Below are positions 8,858 through 16,949 of a stretch of DNA of 64,000 nt, in pieces. Location: NCBI GenBank assembly GCA_051861205.1, contig JBHYDC010000016.1, forward strand, positions 1 through 64,000, given 5' to 3'. The position numbers and the translations under genes are program-made. The DNA is from JBHYDC01 sp051861205. Lineage in GTDB: Bacteria; Pseudomonadota; Alphaproteobacteria; Rhizobiales; Pleomorphomonadaceae. The notes under the pieces are model-generated. The model searched no databases, was not told where the DNA came from, and worked only from the letters and a program-made list of their open reading frames with translations. How positions within the stretch are numbered: the stretch's first letter is position 1; the number at the start of each line of letters is the position of its first letter.

Positions 8858-9514
8858 TTATTCAGCAGATCGATAAACAAACAAAACGTGTCCAACAACT
8901 TCGGTGGATTTTTCATTTTCATTTGGATCAATAACTGTATCGGCGTTTAGACCTAATCCGTGGTAGTGAACCAATTTACTTGTCGAGGCATGCACTACAA
9001 CACGGCGCATCGAGAATTCAGTCAAATTATTTTTGGTGTCGACCTGCTTAACTATAACCTTGGAATTATTGGGCGGAAGCAATTCGCCTGACTCTGGTTT
9101 CCTGACAATCAGGTAGTCGCCGTCGCTTGCGAGATCGCCGAGGGCGTGGCCTGATATCTTGAACGCAATCTGCTCAGAAGATGGATACCGAGTATCCCTT
9201 ACTGAAATAACTGTCTTTTCGGGCTTTATGCTTGACCAGCCTTCGTCAGAAACCCAAATTCCTTGTGCAACTTGACCGACGATTTCAATGCCAATCTCAT
9301 TTTTATGCTCAAAATCTGTTCCATATCGCAACCATGTCTCGGAAACTTGAAGGACAGATGCAATCTTGGAAAAGGCGTTGCCTCGCGGCTGTTCAACATG
9401 GCCACGGAAATACTTGTTTATCACGTCGTAGGATGAGCCGCAGCGCCGTGCGATCTCCGCCTTTGACAAGCCAAGTTCGATACGGCGGAGGGATGCTCGT
9501 TCATGCCATAACAT
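8858..9514 (-). CDS. Phage-repressor-like HTH regulator with S24/LexA-type C-terminal fold
   Basis: 218 residues from ATG 9514. An upstream in-frame ATG at 9550 is possible, but a perfect palindrome at 9522-9532 lies between the two, which favours the later start. The helix-turn-helix LSKAEIARRCGSSYDVINKY is near the N-terminus. The C-terminal domain resembles LexA/CI peptidases (QIAFKISGHALGDLASDGDY), but where LexA has GDSM this protein has GHAL, and no lysine is evident at the second catalytic position. It therefore probably dimerises and senses without cleaving itself. It is AT-rich, stands alone, and has no phage structural genes around it. Confidence 0.75.
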   Translation of the reverse strand: MLWHERASLRRIELGLSKAEIARRCGSSYDVINKYFRGHVEQPRGNAFSKIASVLQVSETWLRYGTDFEHKNEIGIEIVGQVAQGIWVSDEGWSSIKPEKTVISVRDTRYPSSEQIAFKISGHALGDLASDGDYLIVRKPESGELLPPNNSKVIVKQVDTKNNLTEFSMRRVVVHASTSKLVHYHGLGLNADTVIDPNENEKSTEVVGHVLFVYRSAE

Positions 9515-9521
9515 TCTGAGT

Positions 9522-9532
9522 GCATAGTATGC
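9522..9532. promoter_or_regulatory. Palindrome GCATAGTATGC, candidate autoregulatory operator
   Basis: A perfect 11-base inverted repeat with a single central base, 7 bases upstream of the chosen start of the S24-like regulator. Such repressors usually bind palindromes at their own promoter. The surrounding 60 bases are AT-rich, as expected for a promoter. No second copy was found nearby. Confidence 0.45.
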
Positions 9533-9550
9533 TTTTTGGCAAACATACAT

Positions 9551-9855
9551 ATGATTTAAATTCTATGATATTGTAAAATAAATCCACAATAAAAGCACCC
9601 AGATGACCTCAGATACAACAGAAAATATCAAAAACAAACAAAAACCTTCGTTTCAACGCTATTTCGTGATCCGCCTCGCCATCACGGATCCTTGATGCCG
9701 GTGCCGTTGACGCGGCGGTGTGGCTGGCTGGACACTGGACTTTCCGGAATGGTGGGGATGTGGCGCGCTTCACGTTCATTTCGGGGGGCATGCATCGGTC
9801 GGTGTCGCCATCCATCGAACGGGAGGGGTTGGGGCGTATTGAGCGAGGTGGCGGC
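9551..9855. other. Intergenic region, AT-rich then GC-rich
   Basis: The left half (to about 9690) is AT-rich and probably holds the promoter of the S24-like regulator, reading left. The right half returns to the genome's usual composition and leads into the DUF1194 gene. I see no gene, RNA or repeat in it; reading frames here are short and lack family features. Confidence 0.5.
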
Positions 9856-10674
9856 ATGGCTTGGTCTCTCGTTGGTCCATTAGTCCGCGCCCTGTTGGCT
9901 GCGGCTTTTCTGGGTGTAGCCGGATTGGGGCCTTCATTGGCTGCGGGGAATTCCGAAGAGGTCGATCTCGAATTGGTTCTCGCGGTCGACGTGTCCGGCT
10001 CCATGGACCGCGACGAGCAGGCGCTGCAGCGCTCGGGCTATATCGAGGCGATCCGCCATCCCGATGTGATCGCGGCCGTTGGAAGCGGGCTCCTGGGGCG
10101 GATCGCGGTCACCTATCTTGAGTGGGCGGGCCCTGGCCGGCAGCGGATCGTGGTGCCCTGGAGCCTCATCGACGGGCCGGTCACGGCGGAAACCTTTGCC
10201 GCCAAGCTCATCGCCGCGCCGCTCGGCACCATGCGCGGCACCTCCATTTCGGGCGGTCTCGACATGGCGGCGGCGCTGTTCGAGGCGAATGATTATGCCG
10301 GGCTGCGCCGCGTCATCGACGTTTCCGGCGACGGGCCGAACAACATGGGTGAACCGGTCATACCCGTGCGCGACCGGGTGGTGTCGCTTGGCATCGTCAT
10401 CAACGGCCTGCCGATCACGCTGAAGCGGCCGGGCGGCTTCGGCGCCATCCCCGATCTGGCCCGCTACTACCAGAATTGCGTGATCGGCGGGGAGGGCGCC
10501 TTCCTCGTCGCCGTCAACGACCGGATGCAACTGGTCGAGGCGATCCGGCGCAAGCTGATCCTGGAAATCGCCGACGCCGGGGACGCCTATGATTATCTCG
10601 CCGCGCCCATCCCGGACAGCTCCTACGATTGCCTCGTCGGCGAGCGCCAGCGCATGCAGTGGGTGGACCCGTGA
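9856..10674 (+). CDS. Secreted DUF1194 (VWFA-like) protein
   Basis: 272 residues. The start at ATG 9856 follows GAGCGAGG and gives a signal peptide (MAWSLVGPLVRALLAAAFLG, cleaved after about SLAAG). The mature protein starts with LELVLAVDVSGSMD, a DXSXS metal-ion-dependent adhesion site, and has the Thr/Asp positions GTSISGG and DVSGDGPNN of a von Willebrand A fold. This pattern is DUF1194, a family common in alphaproteobacteria with no assigned role. It is presumably periplasmic. It converges on glyS with 6 bases between the stop codons. An in-frame extension to 9718 would bury the signal peptide and is unlikely. Confidence 0.85.
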   Translation: MAWSLVGPLVRALLAAAFLGVAGLGPSLAAGNSEEVDLELVLAVDVSGSMDRDEQALQRSGYIEAIRHPDVIAAVGSGLLGRIAVTYLEWAGPGRQRIVVPWSLIDGPVTAETFAAKLIAAPLGTMRGTSISGGLDMAAALFEANDYAGLRRVIDVSGDGPNNMGEPVIPVRDRVVSLGIVINGLPITLKRPGGFGAIPDLARYYQNCVIGGEGAFLVAVNDRMQLVEAIRRKLILEIADAGDAYDYLAAPIPDSSYDCLVGERQRMQWVDP

Positions 10675-10680
10675 GCGCGC

Positions 10681-12825
10681 TCAGCCCTCGATCTTCGAGA
10701 AATCCGCCACGGAATGGCAGGCGTCGCGGATCGCGGTGAGCAGCGCGAGGCGATTGGCCCGGATCGCATCGTCCGGGTCGTTCACCAGCACTTTCTCGAA
10801 AAACGCATCCACCGGCGCGCGAAGCTGCGACAGCGCCACCATCGCCGCGCTGAAATCCTCCCGCGCGACGGTCTCCCGCGCGGTCGCGGCCGCCGTCTCG
10901 ACAGCCGCCGCCAGCGCGCGCTCTTCCGGCTCGCGGAACAAGGCAGCATCCACCGCCGCCGCAACCGCCGTGCCCTTCTTCTCCTCCGCCCGCAGAATAT
11001 TCGCCGCCCGCCGATAGCCCGAAAGCAGGTTCGCCCCGTCCTCCGACGCCAGCAACGCCCCGAGTGCCTCGACCTGACGCACGATCAGGAGAAGATCGTC
11101 CTGATCGCCAAGCGCGAACACAGCGTCAACGAGATCATGCCGCGCCCCTTGCTCGCGGAGCTGGACTTTGAGCCTATCGGCGAAGAAGGCGAGGAGGTCA
11201 GAGCGGTAAAGCTGAGTGGCCAAATGGTCTAGAGCGTCATCATCTGACATCCCACTCGGGGCGGGCGTCGGCTGGATACCGGCATTACTGCGCCGGAATA
11301 AATCATAGGACTCCAAGAATGCGTCCGTAAGACTCATCCGCGCCCCGTTCTCCAACACGATCCGTATCACCCCCAGCGCAGCCCGCCTCAGCGCGTACGG
11401 ATCCTTGCTCCCCGTCGGCTTTTCATCGATCGCCCAGAAGCCGACCAGCGTATCCAGCTTGTCTGCCAGCGCCACGGCCACGCTCACCGGGTTCGTCGGC
11501 ACCCGGTCCCCCGGACCTTGCGGCTTGTAATGCTCCTCGATCGCCGCCGCGACGTCGGCATCCTCGCCTTGCCGCGTGGCGTAATAGCGGCCCATCAGCC
11601 CCTGCAATTCAGGGAATTCGCCCACCATTCCCGACGTCAGATCCGCCTTCGCCAGCCGCGCAGCGCGCTCCGCCTTGTCCGGATCCGCGCCCACCATCGG
11701 CGCGATCTCCCGCGCCAGCGCCGCGATGCGCTGAACCCGTGCCCCTTGCGTGCCCAGCTTCTCATGGAAGGTGATCGTATCCAGCTTGGGAACCCGGTCC
11801 TCCAGCTTCACCTTGAGGTCGCCCTCCCAGAAGAAGGCTGCATCCGACAATCTCGCCCGGATCACGCGCTCGTTGCCGGCGGTGATCGTCTGCCCGCTGT
11901 CCGTCGCCGCTATGTTCGCGGTCAGGATAAAGCGGTTTGTCAAGTTTCCCGTGGAAGCATCTCTAAGTACGAAGCATTTCTGGTTCGCGCGGATGGTCGC
12001 GCGGATCACCTCGGCCGGCACGTCCAGGAAGCGGTCCTCGAAAGCGCCCATCAGCACCACGGGCCATTCCACCAGCCCGGCCACCTCGGCGAGCAGCCCT
12101 TCGTCCTCCACAAGCTCCAAGCCCGCCGCGAGGGCGAGGTCCTTGGCGTCGTGCAGGATGATGTCGCGGCGCCGGGCCGGGTCCAGCACCACCTTCGCGC
12201 GCTCCAGGCTCGCCACATAATCCTCGAAGCGGCGCACGCGGATCGCGTCCGGCGCCATGAAGCGATGGCCATATGTGATGTTGCCGGAGCGGATGCCTTC
12301 CACCTCGAAGTCCACCACCACGGGCTCCTCGGTTTCCGGCCCGAAGGTGCATACGATCGAATGCAGCGGTCGCACCCAGCGCAAGGCGCCGTCGCCCCAG
12401 CGCATGGATTTGGGCCAGGGGAAGCCCCGGATTACGCCCGGCACCACCTCGGCGATGATCTCCTCGGCGCTCCGCCCCGGTTTCACGATATCCGCAACCA
12501 GGAATTCGCCTTTCTTCGGGTCCGAAACCACCCGCGCCTGATCGCGCGAGGTCAGCCCCGCGCCGCGCAGAAAGCCCTGAATCGCGCCCTCCGGCGCATC
12601 CACGCGCGGCCCCTTGCGTTCCTCTTTGAGATCGGGCGAGCGCGCGTTGAGCCCATGCACCGTCAGCGCCAGCCGCCGGGGTGTCGCGAAGGCCGCCGCG
12701 CCCTCATAGGTCAGCCCCCGCTCCACCAGTCCGCCCGTCACCAACGCCTTCAGATCGTCTGCGGCCTTCGCCTGCATCCGCGCGGGAATCTCTTCGGAGA
12801 AGAGTTCAAGAAGGAGTTCGGGCAT
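10681..12825 (-). CDS. glyS: Glycyl-tRNA synthetase, beta subunit
   Basis: 714 residues. GlyS pairs with GlyQ as an alpha2-beta2 enzyme charging tRNA-Gly; the beta chain supplies tRNA recognition. The N-terminus PELLLELFSEEIPARMQ is the family signature, and ATG 12825 places it at residue 2; an extension to 12888 is out of character. The middle holds an HD-like segment, and the C-terminus (RAPVDAFFEKVLVNDPDD) is an anticodon-binding-like region. In many bacteria glyQ lies immediately upstream in the same direction, but here glyQ is at 18332 on the opposite strand. Confidence 0.96.
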   Translation of the reverse strand: MPELLLELFSEEIPARMQAKAADDLKALVTGGLVERGLTYEGAAAFATPRRLALTVHGLNARSPDLKEERKGPRVDAPEGAIQGFLRGAGLTSRDQARVVSDPKKGEFLVADIVKPGRSAEEIIAEVVPGVIRGFPWPKSMRWGDGALRWVRPLHSIVCTFGPETEEPVVVDFEVEGIRSGNITYGHRFMAPDAIRVRRFEDYVASLERAKVVLDPARRRDIILHDAKDLALAAGLELVEDEGLLAEVAGLVEWPVVLMGAFEDRFLDVPAEVIRATIRANQKCFVLRDASTGNLTNRFILTANIAATDSGQTITAGNERVIRARLSDAAFFWEGDLKVKLEDRVPKLDTITFHEKLGTQGARVQRIAALAREIAPMVGADPDKAERAARLAKADLTSGMVGEFPELQGLMGRYYATRQGEDADVAAAIEEHYKPQGPGDRVPTNPVSVAVALADKLDTLVGFWAIDEKPTGSKDPYALRRAALGVIRIVLENGARMSLTDAFLESYDLFRRSNAGIQPTPAPSGMSDDDALDHLATQLYRSDLLAFFADRLKVQLREQGARHDLVDAVFALGDQDDLLLIVRQVEALGALLASEDGANLLSGYRRAANILRAEEKKGTAVAAAVDAALFREPEERALAAAVETAAATARETVAREDFSAAMVALSQLRAPVDAFFEKVLVNDPDDAIRANRLALLTAIRDACHSVADFSKIEG

Positions 12826-13268
12826 TTGGAAACGGTCCTCGGCGAAACAAACACGCGATGTCATGCGGCATCGCACACTTCGCGGCAAGTCACCTAACGC
12901 CGAAGCTTGCCTTGCGCAATCGCCGCCCGGTCATGAAACCCGCCGACGGCAAACTTCTCCTTCTCCCCTTGTGGGGTCGCGAAGCGACGGGCCGAGCCCC
13001 GTGGCTCGACCCAGGGGCCAAGGTGGCCCGAGAGGGCCGGATGAACTTTCCTTCTCCCCTTGTGGGAGAAGGTGGCCCGAGAGGGCCGGTTGAGGGGTCA
13101 CTTACCTTGAGACAAGCTCCAGCCCTCAGCGAAGCGGCGCCCACCCCTCAACCGTCGCTGCCGCGACACCTGGCCCCTGGCCCGAGACACAGGTCTCGGC
13201 CCGTCGCTTCGCGACCCCACAAGGGGAGAAGGATAAGTGCACCCCTGTGCTTGTTAGCAAGGTTCGCC
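12826..13268. other. Intergenic region filled by a repeat element
   Basis: A 443-base gap between the starts and ends of glyS and the polyprenyl synthase gene. Apart from the short glyS leader it is mostly occupied by the long inverted-repeat element described separately. No coding signal is convincing. Confidence 0.7.
12958..13233. repeat. Long intergenic inverted-repeat element (rhizobial REP/RIME-like), copy A
   Basis: Arms of about 63 bases, 12958-13020 and 13171-13233, are near-perfect reverse complements, each carrying TTCTCCCCTTGTGGGG and TCGCGAAGCGACGGG. The centre holds a second TTCTCCCCTTGTGGGAGAAGG hairpin at about 13050 and two copies of GGTGGCCCGAGAGGGCCGG (13022 and 13072). A related copy is at 31528-31714 and a decayed one at 18127-18245. 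There is no reading frame of a transposase, so it is probably a non-autonomous repeat. It may form a large RNA or DNA hairpin and may act on the ends of transcripts. Confidence 0.8.
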
Positions 13269-14279
13269 TCAGCTCACCCGGCTGATGCAAAACGCCACCA
13301 CCTCTTCCAGCGCCGCCCGATGCGCGCTTGGCGGCAGGATTGAGAGGGATTTGATCGCCCGGTCGCCGTAGGTCCGGGCCCGGTCGATCGTGGCGGCGAT
13401 CGCGCCGGAGCGGTTCAGAAGCTCGGTGGCGAACTCCAGGTCGCCGTCCGCCACGTCGCCGTTTTCGATCGTCCGCACCCAGAAGGCCCGGTCGCTATCC
13501 GCTGCCAGGATCACCGGCAGCGTCACCTTGCCCTCGCGGAAATCATCGCCCACTCGCTTGCCCAGCGTCATGGACGACCCGCCGTAATCCAGCGCATCGT
13601 CCACCAGTTGGAACGCCAAGCCCAGATTGGTGCCAAAATCGGCCATCGCCCGCCGGGCTTCGTCGCCGGCCTTGCAGACGATCGGCCCCACCTCGCAGGC
13701 GGCGGCGAACAGGGCGGCTGTCTTGGCGTTGATCACGCGCAGATAATTCGCCTCGGTCGTCGCCAAGTTCTTGGCGGCCGCAAGCTGCATGACCTCGCCC
13801 TCGGCAATGATCGCGGCGGCATCGGAAAGCACGCGCAGCGCATCCAGTGAGCCCACTTCCACCATGGTGCGGAAGGCTTGGCCGAGCAGATAGTCGCCCA
13901 CCAGCACGCTCGCTTGATTGCCCCACACCATGCGGGCAGTCAGCTTGCCGCGCCGCATTTCACTTTCGTCCACCACGTCGTCATGCAGAAGCGTCGCGGT
14001 GTGCATGAACTCCACCGCCGCCGCCAGCTTCACATGCGCATCGCCGGCATGGCCGAAGGCTTGCGCCACCGCCAGCGTCAGCATCGGCCGCAGCCGTTTG
14101 CCACCGGAATCGATCAAGTTGCGCGCGATCTCGGGGATCATCTCCGCGTTCGAACCGGCCATCGCCAGAATGAGCGCGTTCACCCGGTCCATATCGGACG
14201 TGACGAGTGCATTCAGGCTCGCGATCGAGGGCGCGCTGACCGGCATTCCGCTGAGTTCCTTCGGTGCGACGACGCCCAC
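13269..14279 (-). CDS. Long-chain polyprenyl diphosphate synthase (ubiquinone side chain)
   Basis: 336 residues. It extends farnesyl diphosphate with IPP to the C40-C50 chain used for ubiquinone. GGKRLRPML, the first aspartate-rich motif LLHDDVVDESEMRRG and the second LVDDALDYGG are present, with the usual spacing of trans-prenyltransferases. The GTG at 14279 is chosen because GGAG lies 8 bases ahead and the resulting N-terminus (VGVVAP) resembles relatives; GTG 14288 and ATG 14246 are alternatives. In alphaproteobacteria the product is often decaprenyl diphosphate; chain length cannot be read from the sequence. The divergent neighbour is the DUF2007 gene. Confidence 0.93.
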   Translation of the reverse strand: MGVVAPKELSGMPVSAPSIASLNALVTSDMDRVNALILAMAGSNAEMIPEIARNLIDSGGKRLRPMLTLAVAQAFGHAGDAHVKLAAAVEFMHTATLLHDDVVDESEMRRGKLTARMVWGNQASVLVGDYLLGQAFRTMVEVGSLDALRVLSDAAAIIAEGEVMQLAAAKNLATTEANYLRVINAKTAALFAAACEVGPIVCKAGDEARRAMADFGTNLGLAFQLVDDALDYGGSSMTLGKRVGDDFREGKVTLPVILAADSDRAFWVRTIENGDVADGDLEFATELLNRSGAIAATIDRARTYGDRAIKSLSILPPSAHRAALEEVVAFCISRVS

Positions 14280-14429
14280 TCTGTCCACTCCATCCGCTTA
14301 TCCGTAATTTGCGCGTGAGCATAAGGATGCCGCTTCCAGGGAGCAAGCGCCGGCTCGGTTGCTCTCATCGGTTCCGCTTGGGGCCGATCGTGCCTATGTT
14401 GGTCGCATAACCACGCGCCCCGAGGTGTT

Positions 14430-14663
14430 ATGGAAGAGCTGCTGCGCACCAACGACATTGTGTTGATCTCCTTCGTCGAAGCGCTGCTGCGCGATTTCGA
14501 GATCGATCACTTTGTCGCCGATCAGGCCGTAAGCGCGGTTGAAGGCTCGATCGGCCTCTTCCCCCGCCGCGTCCTCGTGGCCTCCGATCAGGCCCGGCAG
14601 GCCCGGCGGATCCTGGTCGACGCCGGTCTTGCCGCCGAGCTTCGGCCAGAGCCGACCCCGTGA
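14430..14663 (+). CDS. DUF2007-family small protein
   Basis: 77 residues. The pattern MEELLRTNDIVLISFVEALL, then HFVADQ, then PRRVLVASDQARQARRIL, is the DUF2007 ('putative signal transducing protein') fold, a small ferredoxin-like domain of unknown job. Its stop codon overlaps the GTG of the methyltransferase gene (GTGA at 14660-14663), so the two are translationally coupled. The pair is commonly found beside polyprenyl synthase genes in Hyphomicrobiales, as here. Confidence 0.8.
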   Translation: MEELLRTNDIVLISFVEALLRDFEIDHFVADQAVSAVEGSIGLFPRRVLVASDQARQARRILVDAGLAAELRPEPTP

Positions 14664-15442
14664 CCGCGACCCCCGTGACCGGGACCACGGCGGATGGTTT
14701 TCTCGGCAACCGCCTCATCCTCCACCAGCCCGCAGGCCGCGCCCATCGCGCGGGGCTGGACGCCATTCTCCTTGCCGCCGCCTTGCCCGAAGGCACGCGC
14801 GGCCATGTGCTCGACCTTGGCGCGGGCGTCGGCGCGGCGGGTCTGGCTGCTGCCGCCCGGCTGCCGGATGTCACGGTTACTCTCGCCGAAATCGATCCGG
14901 AGATGGTGGCACTCGCCGCCGCCAACATCGCCGCCAACGCCGCTGTTCTCGGCGCCCGCGCCAGCGTTATCGCGGTCGATCTCCTCGCGCCGCCTGCCGT
15001 CCGTGCCGCTGCGGGTCTTGCCCCAAGCGCCGCCGACCACGTCATATTGAACCCGCCGTTTCACCCCGCCGACCGCGTTCGCCGCTCGCCCGATGCCCAG
15101 CGCGCGGGCGCCCACGTCATCAAGCCGGACGATCTCACCCGCTGGCTGAAGGCCGCAGCCGGCCTCGTACGCCCCGGCGGAAGCGTCACCGTCATCTACA
15201 GGGCGGACGAAATGCCGCGCCTGCTCGCAGCTATCGGCACCCGTTTCGGCAGCCTTTCGGTCCTTCCCATCCACCCGCGCGCCGGCGAGCCCGCGATTCG
15301 GGTCATCCTGCGCGCCCGTCCGCAGGGTAAGGCGCCGCTGCGCCTGCTGCCCGGCTTTGTCCTCCACGAAGCCGACGGCTCCTGGCGCGCCGAAGCCGAT
15401 GCCGTGCTGCGCGGTGCCGCGCTTCCAGCCGTCTGGTGGTAG
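14660..15442 (+). CDS. TrmN6/YfiC-like SAM-dependent methyltransferase
   Basis: 260 residues from GTG 14660. The motif-I glycine loop is VLDLGAGVGAAGL, motif II is LAEID, and the catalytic NPPF (HVILNPPFHPADR) marks an N6-adenine methyltransferase. The opening GTTADGFLGNRLILHQPAG is typical of the tRNA1(Val)-A37 N6-methyltransferase (TrmN6/YfiC) group, so a tRNA target is likely but unproven. It is coupled to the DUF2007 gene by a four-base overlap and is convergent with the broken LysR gene, 9 bases apart. Confidence 0.82.
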   Translation: MTATPVTGTTADGFLGNRLILHQPAGRAHRAGLDAILLAAALPEGTRGHVLDLGAGVGAAGLAAAARLPDVTVTLAEIDPEMVALAAANIAANAAVLGARASVIAVDLLAPPAVRAAAGLAPSAADHVILNPPFHPADRVRRSPDAQRAGAHVIKPDDLTRWLKAAAGLVRPGGSVTVIYRADEMPRLLAAIGTRFGSLSVLPIHPRAGEPAIRVILRARPQGKAPLRLLPGFVLHEADGSWRAEADAVLRGAALPAVWW

Positions 15443-15451
15443 CGCGGCGGA

Positions 15452-16374
15452 TCACTCCGTCGTCCGCGCAGCCTCAGCCAGAAGCCAATTGCGGAACGCG
15501 GCCACCTTTGGCTGCGACGCCGTGTCCGGGCGGTGCACCACATGCCAGCATCGGCGCAGCGTCAAAACCGGGGCGTCGAAGGGTTTCACCAGAAGGCCCG
15601 CCGCCAGATCGCGCTCGATCAGAGCCTTCCGCCCCAGCGCAACGCCTTGCCCGGCAATCGCCGCCTGGATCACGGCGGCGGATGCGTTGATGCGCAGCCC
15701 GCGTTCCGCGTCTATGCCGTCAACGCCGGCCTGCGCCAGCCAGTCGCGCCAATGCGGGAAGCCCACGCCCGCCGCGCCCGCCGTCGCGTCATGGATCAGC
15801 ACATGGCGCGCAGATCCTCAGGGCCGCGTGGCGCCGCTGCGCCGGAAAGCAGCGCCGGGCTACACACCGGGAACACCTCTTCATCCAGCAGCCGAGTCGA
15901 GGCAAGGCCGCTCCACGGTCCCTCGCCATAGCGGATGCCGACATCGGGTCCGCCAGCGGAAAAATCCGCCAGACGGTCCGAAACGTCGAGCCGCAGGTCG
16001 ATGCCGGGGTGTTCGGCCTGGAACAGCTCGATCCGGGGCATCAGCCATTTCGTCATGAAGGCGTCGGTTGCCGTCACCGTCAGCACATCGCGGCCGCCGC
16101 CCTCGCGCAGCCTTTGCAGCACCGAACTCATGCGTTCCAGCCCGCTTTTCAGGTCGGGCAAAACGGCCACCGCCTCGGTTGTGGGCGTCAGGCGCGCCGT
16201 GCCCGCCTTGCTGCGTTCGAACAAGCGCACGCCAAGCCACGCCTCCAGCGCGCGAACCTGCTGGCCCACGGCGGAGGGTGTCACGTTCAGTTCACGCGCG
16301 GCCGCGATGTAGCTGCCATTCCGCGCGGCGGCCTCGAAGGCGCGCAGGGCATTGAGGTGAGCGAGTCCATACAT
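15452..16374 (-). pseudogene. LysR-family regulator (GcvA-like), frameshifted
   Basis: Two reading frames together make one LysR protein of about 306 residues. Frame one (16374-15796, 192 aa) has the N-terminal helix-turn-helix SYIAAARELNVTPSAVGQQV and most of the effector domain, ending PEDLRAMC-stop. Frame two (15802-15452) continues with LIHDATAGAAGVGFPHW to a normal C-terminus. Restoring one C in the run at about 15800 (GCGCCATG to GCGCCCATG) gives the expected RAHVLIHD. It is either a recent one-base deletion or a sequencing error. The remaining text is undamaged. It stands divergent from the YdhR-like gene, a typical LysR target position. Confidence 0.8.
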
Positions 16375-16461
16375 CGCACCAACATAGCTTTTCTACGCCG
16401 CCAGCACAGCTCTTCGCGTTCGCCCGTCCACCGCCGAAATGGCATCCATTGGCCACGGACA

Positions 16462-16482
16462 CAGCGGGCAACGGGCCCGCTG
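16462..16482. promoter_or_regulatory. Inverted repeat ahead of ydhR-like gene
   Basis: CAGCGGGC-AACGG-GCCCGCTG is an 8-bp perfect inverted repeat with a 5-base spacer, 21 bases upstream of the YdhR-like start. It could be a regulator site between the divergent genes or an RNA hairpin in the leader. Its T-rich follow-up (CCGTTTTG) is too short for a convincing terminator. Confidence 0.35.
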
Positions 16483-16503
16483 CCGTTTTGACAGGAGAGC
16501 GTC

Positions 16504-16815
16504 ATGCACGCCCAAATCTTCAACTACCAGCTCAATGGTATGACCTTTGCGGATTATCTTGCCGGCAGCCCGCCGGATGCGACGGTCATCGCCGAAGTCC
16601 CCGGCCTGATCTCCAAGCTTTGGCTCGCCGATCAGGCCACCAACACTTACGGCGGCTTCTATCTCTGGGTCGATCGTGCGGCCATGGAAGTCTTCATGGC
16701 GTCGAGCCTCGTCGCGGCCATCATGGCAAGGCCGCACCTCAGCAACATCACCTCGCGCGATTTTGCCGTACCGGAAGCCTTGTCCCGCACCACGCGCGGC
16801 TTCGTTTCCGCCTGA
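16504..16815 (+). CDS. YdhR-family monooxygenase-like protein
   Basis: 103 residues with AGGAGAG just before ATG 16504. The pattern VPGLISKLWLADQATNTYGG followed by FYLWVDRAAMEVFM is that of YdhR, a dimeric ferredoxin-like (ABM-type) fold. Members are called putative monooxygenases but activity is not established. It is divergent from the frameshifted LysR gene, which probably regulated it. Confidence 0.82.
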   Translation: MHAQIFNYQLNGMTFADYLAGSPPDATVIAEVPGLISKLWLADQATNTYGGFYLWVDRAAMEVFMASSLVAAIMARPHLSNITSRDFAVPEALSRTTRGFVSA

Positions 16816-16949
16816 TCCGGCGCCGCACAAACCGGAGGCGGGCCACGCGGTCCGCTTCCAGGCCGCGAAAGTCGCCGTAAGGGTAAGGGATTGTTCCAGG
16901 GTGCCGCCCGCCCCATATCCTGGTCACTGCCGCTTGGAGTGACCGTCCC

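Noticed and set aside
8708..8950. 80-codon frame on the plus strand opposite the end of the S24-like gene.
   Set aside because: Overlaps the real gene antisense, has no ribosome binding site, and shows no conserved pattern.
12958..13233. CRISPR-like or tandem repeat array.
   Set aside because: The repeats are inverted arms and two GGTGGCCCGAGAGGGCCGG copies, not evenly spaced direct repeats with unique spacers; no cas genes are present.
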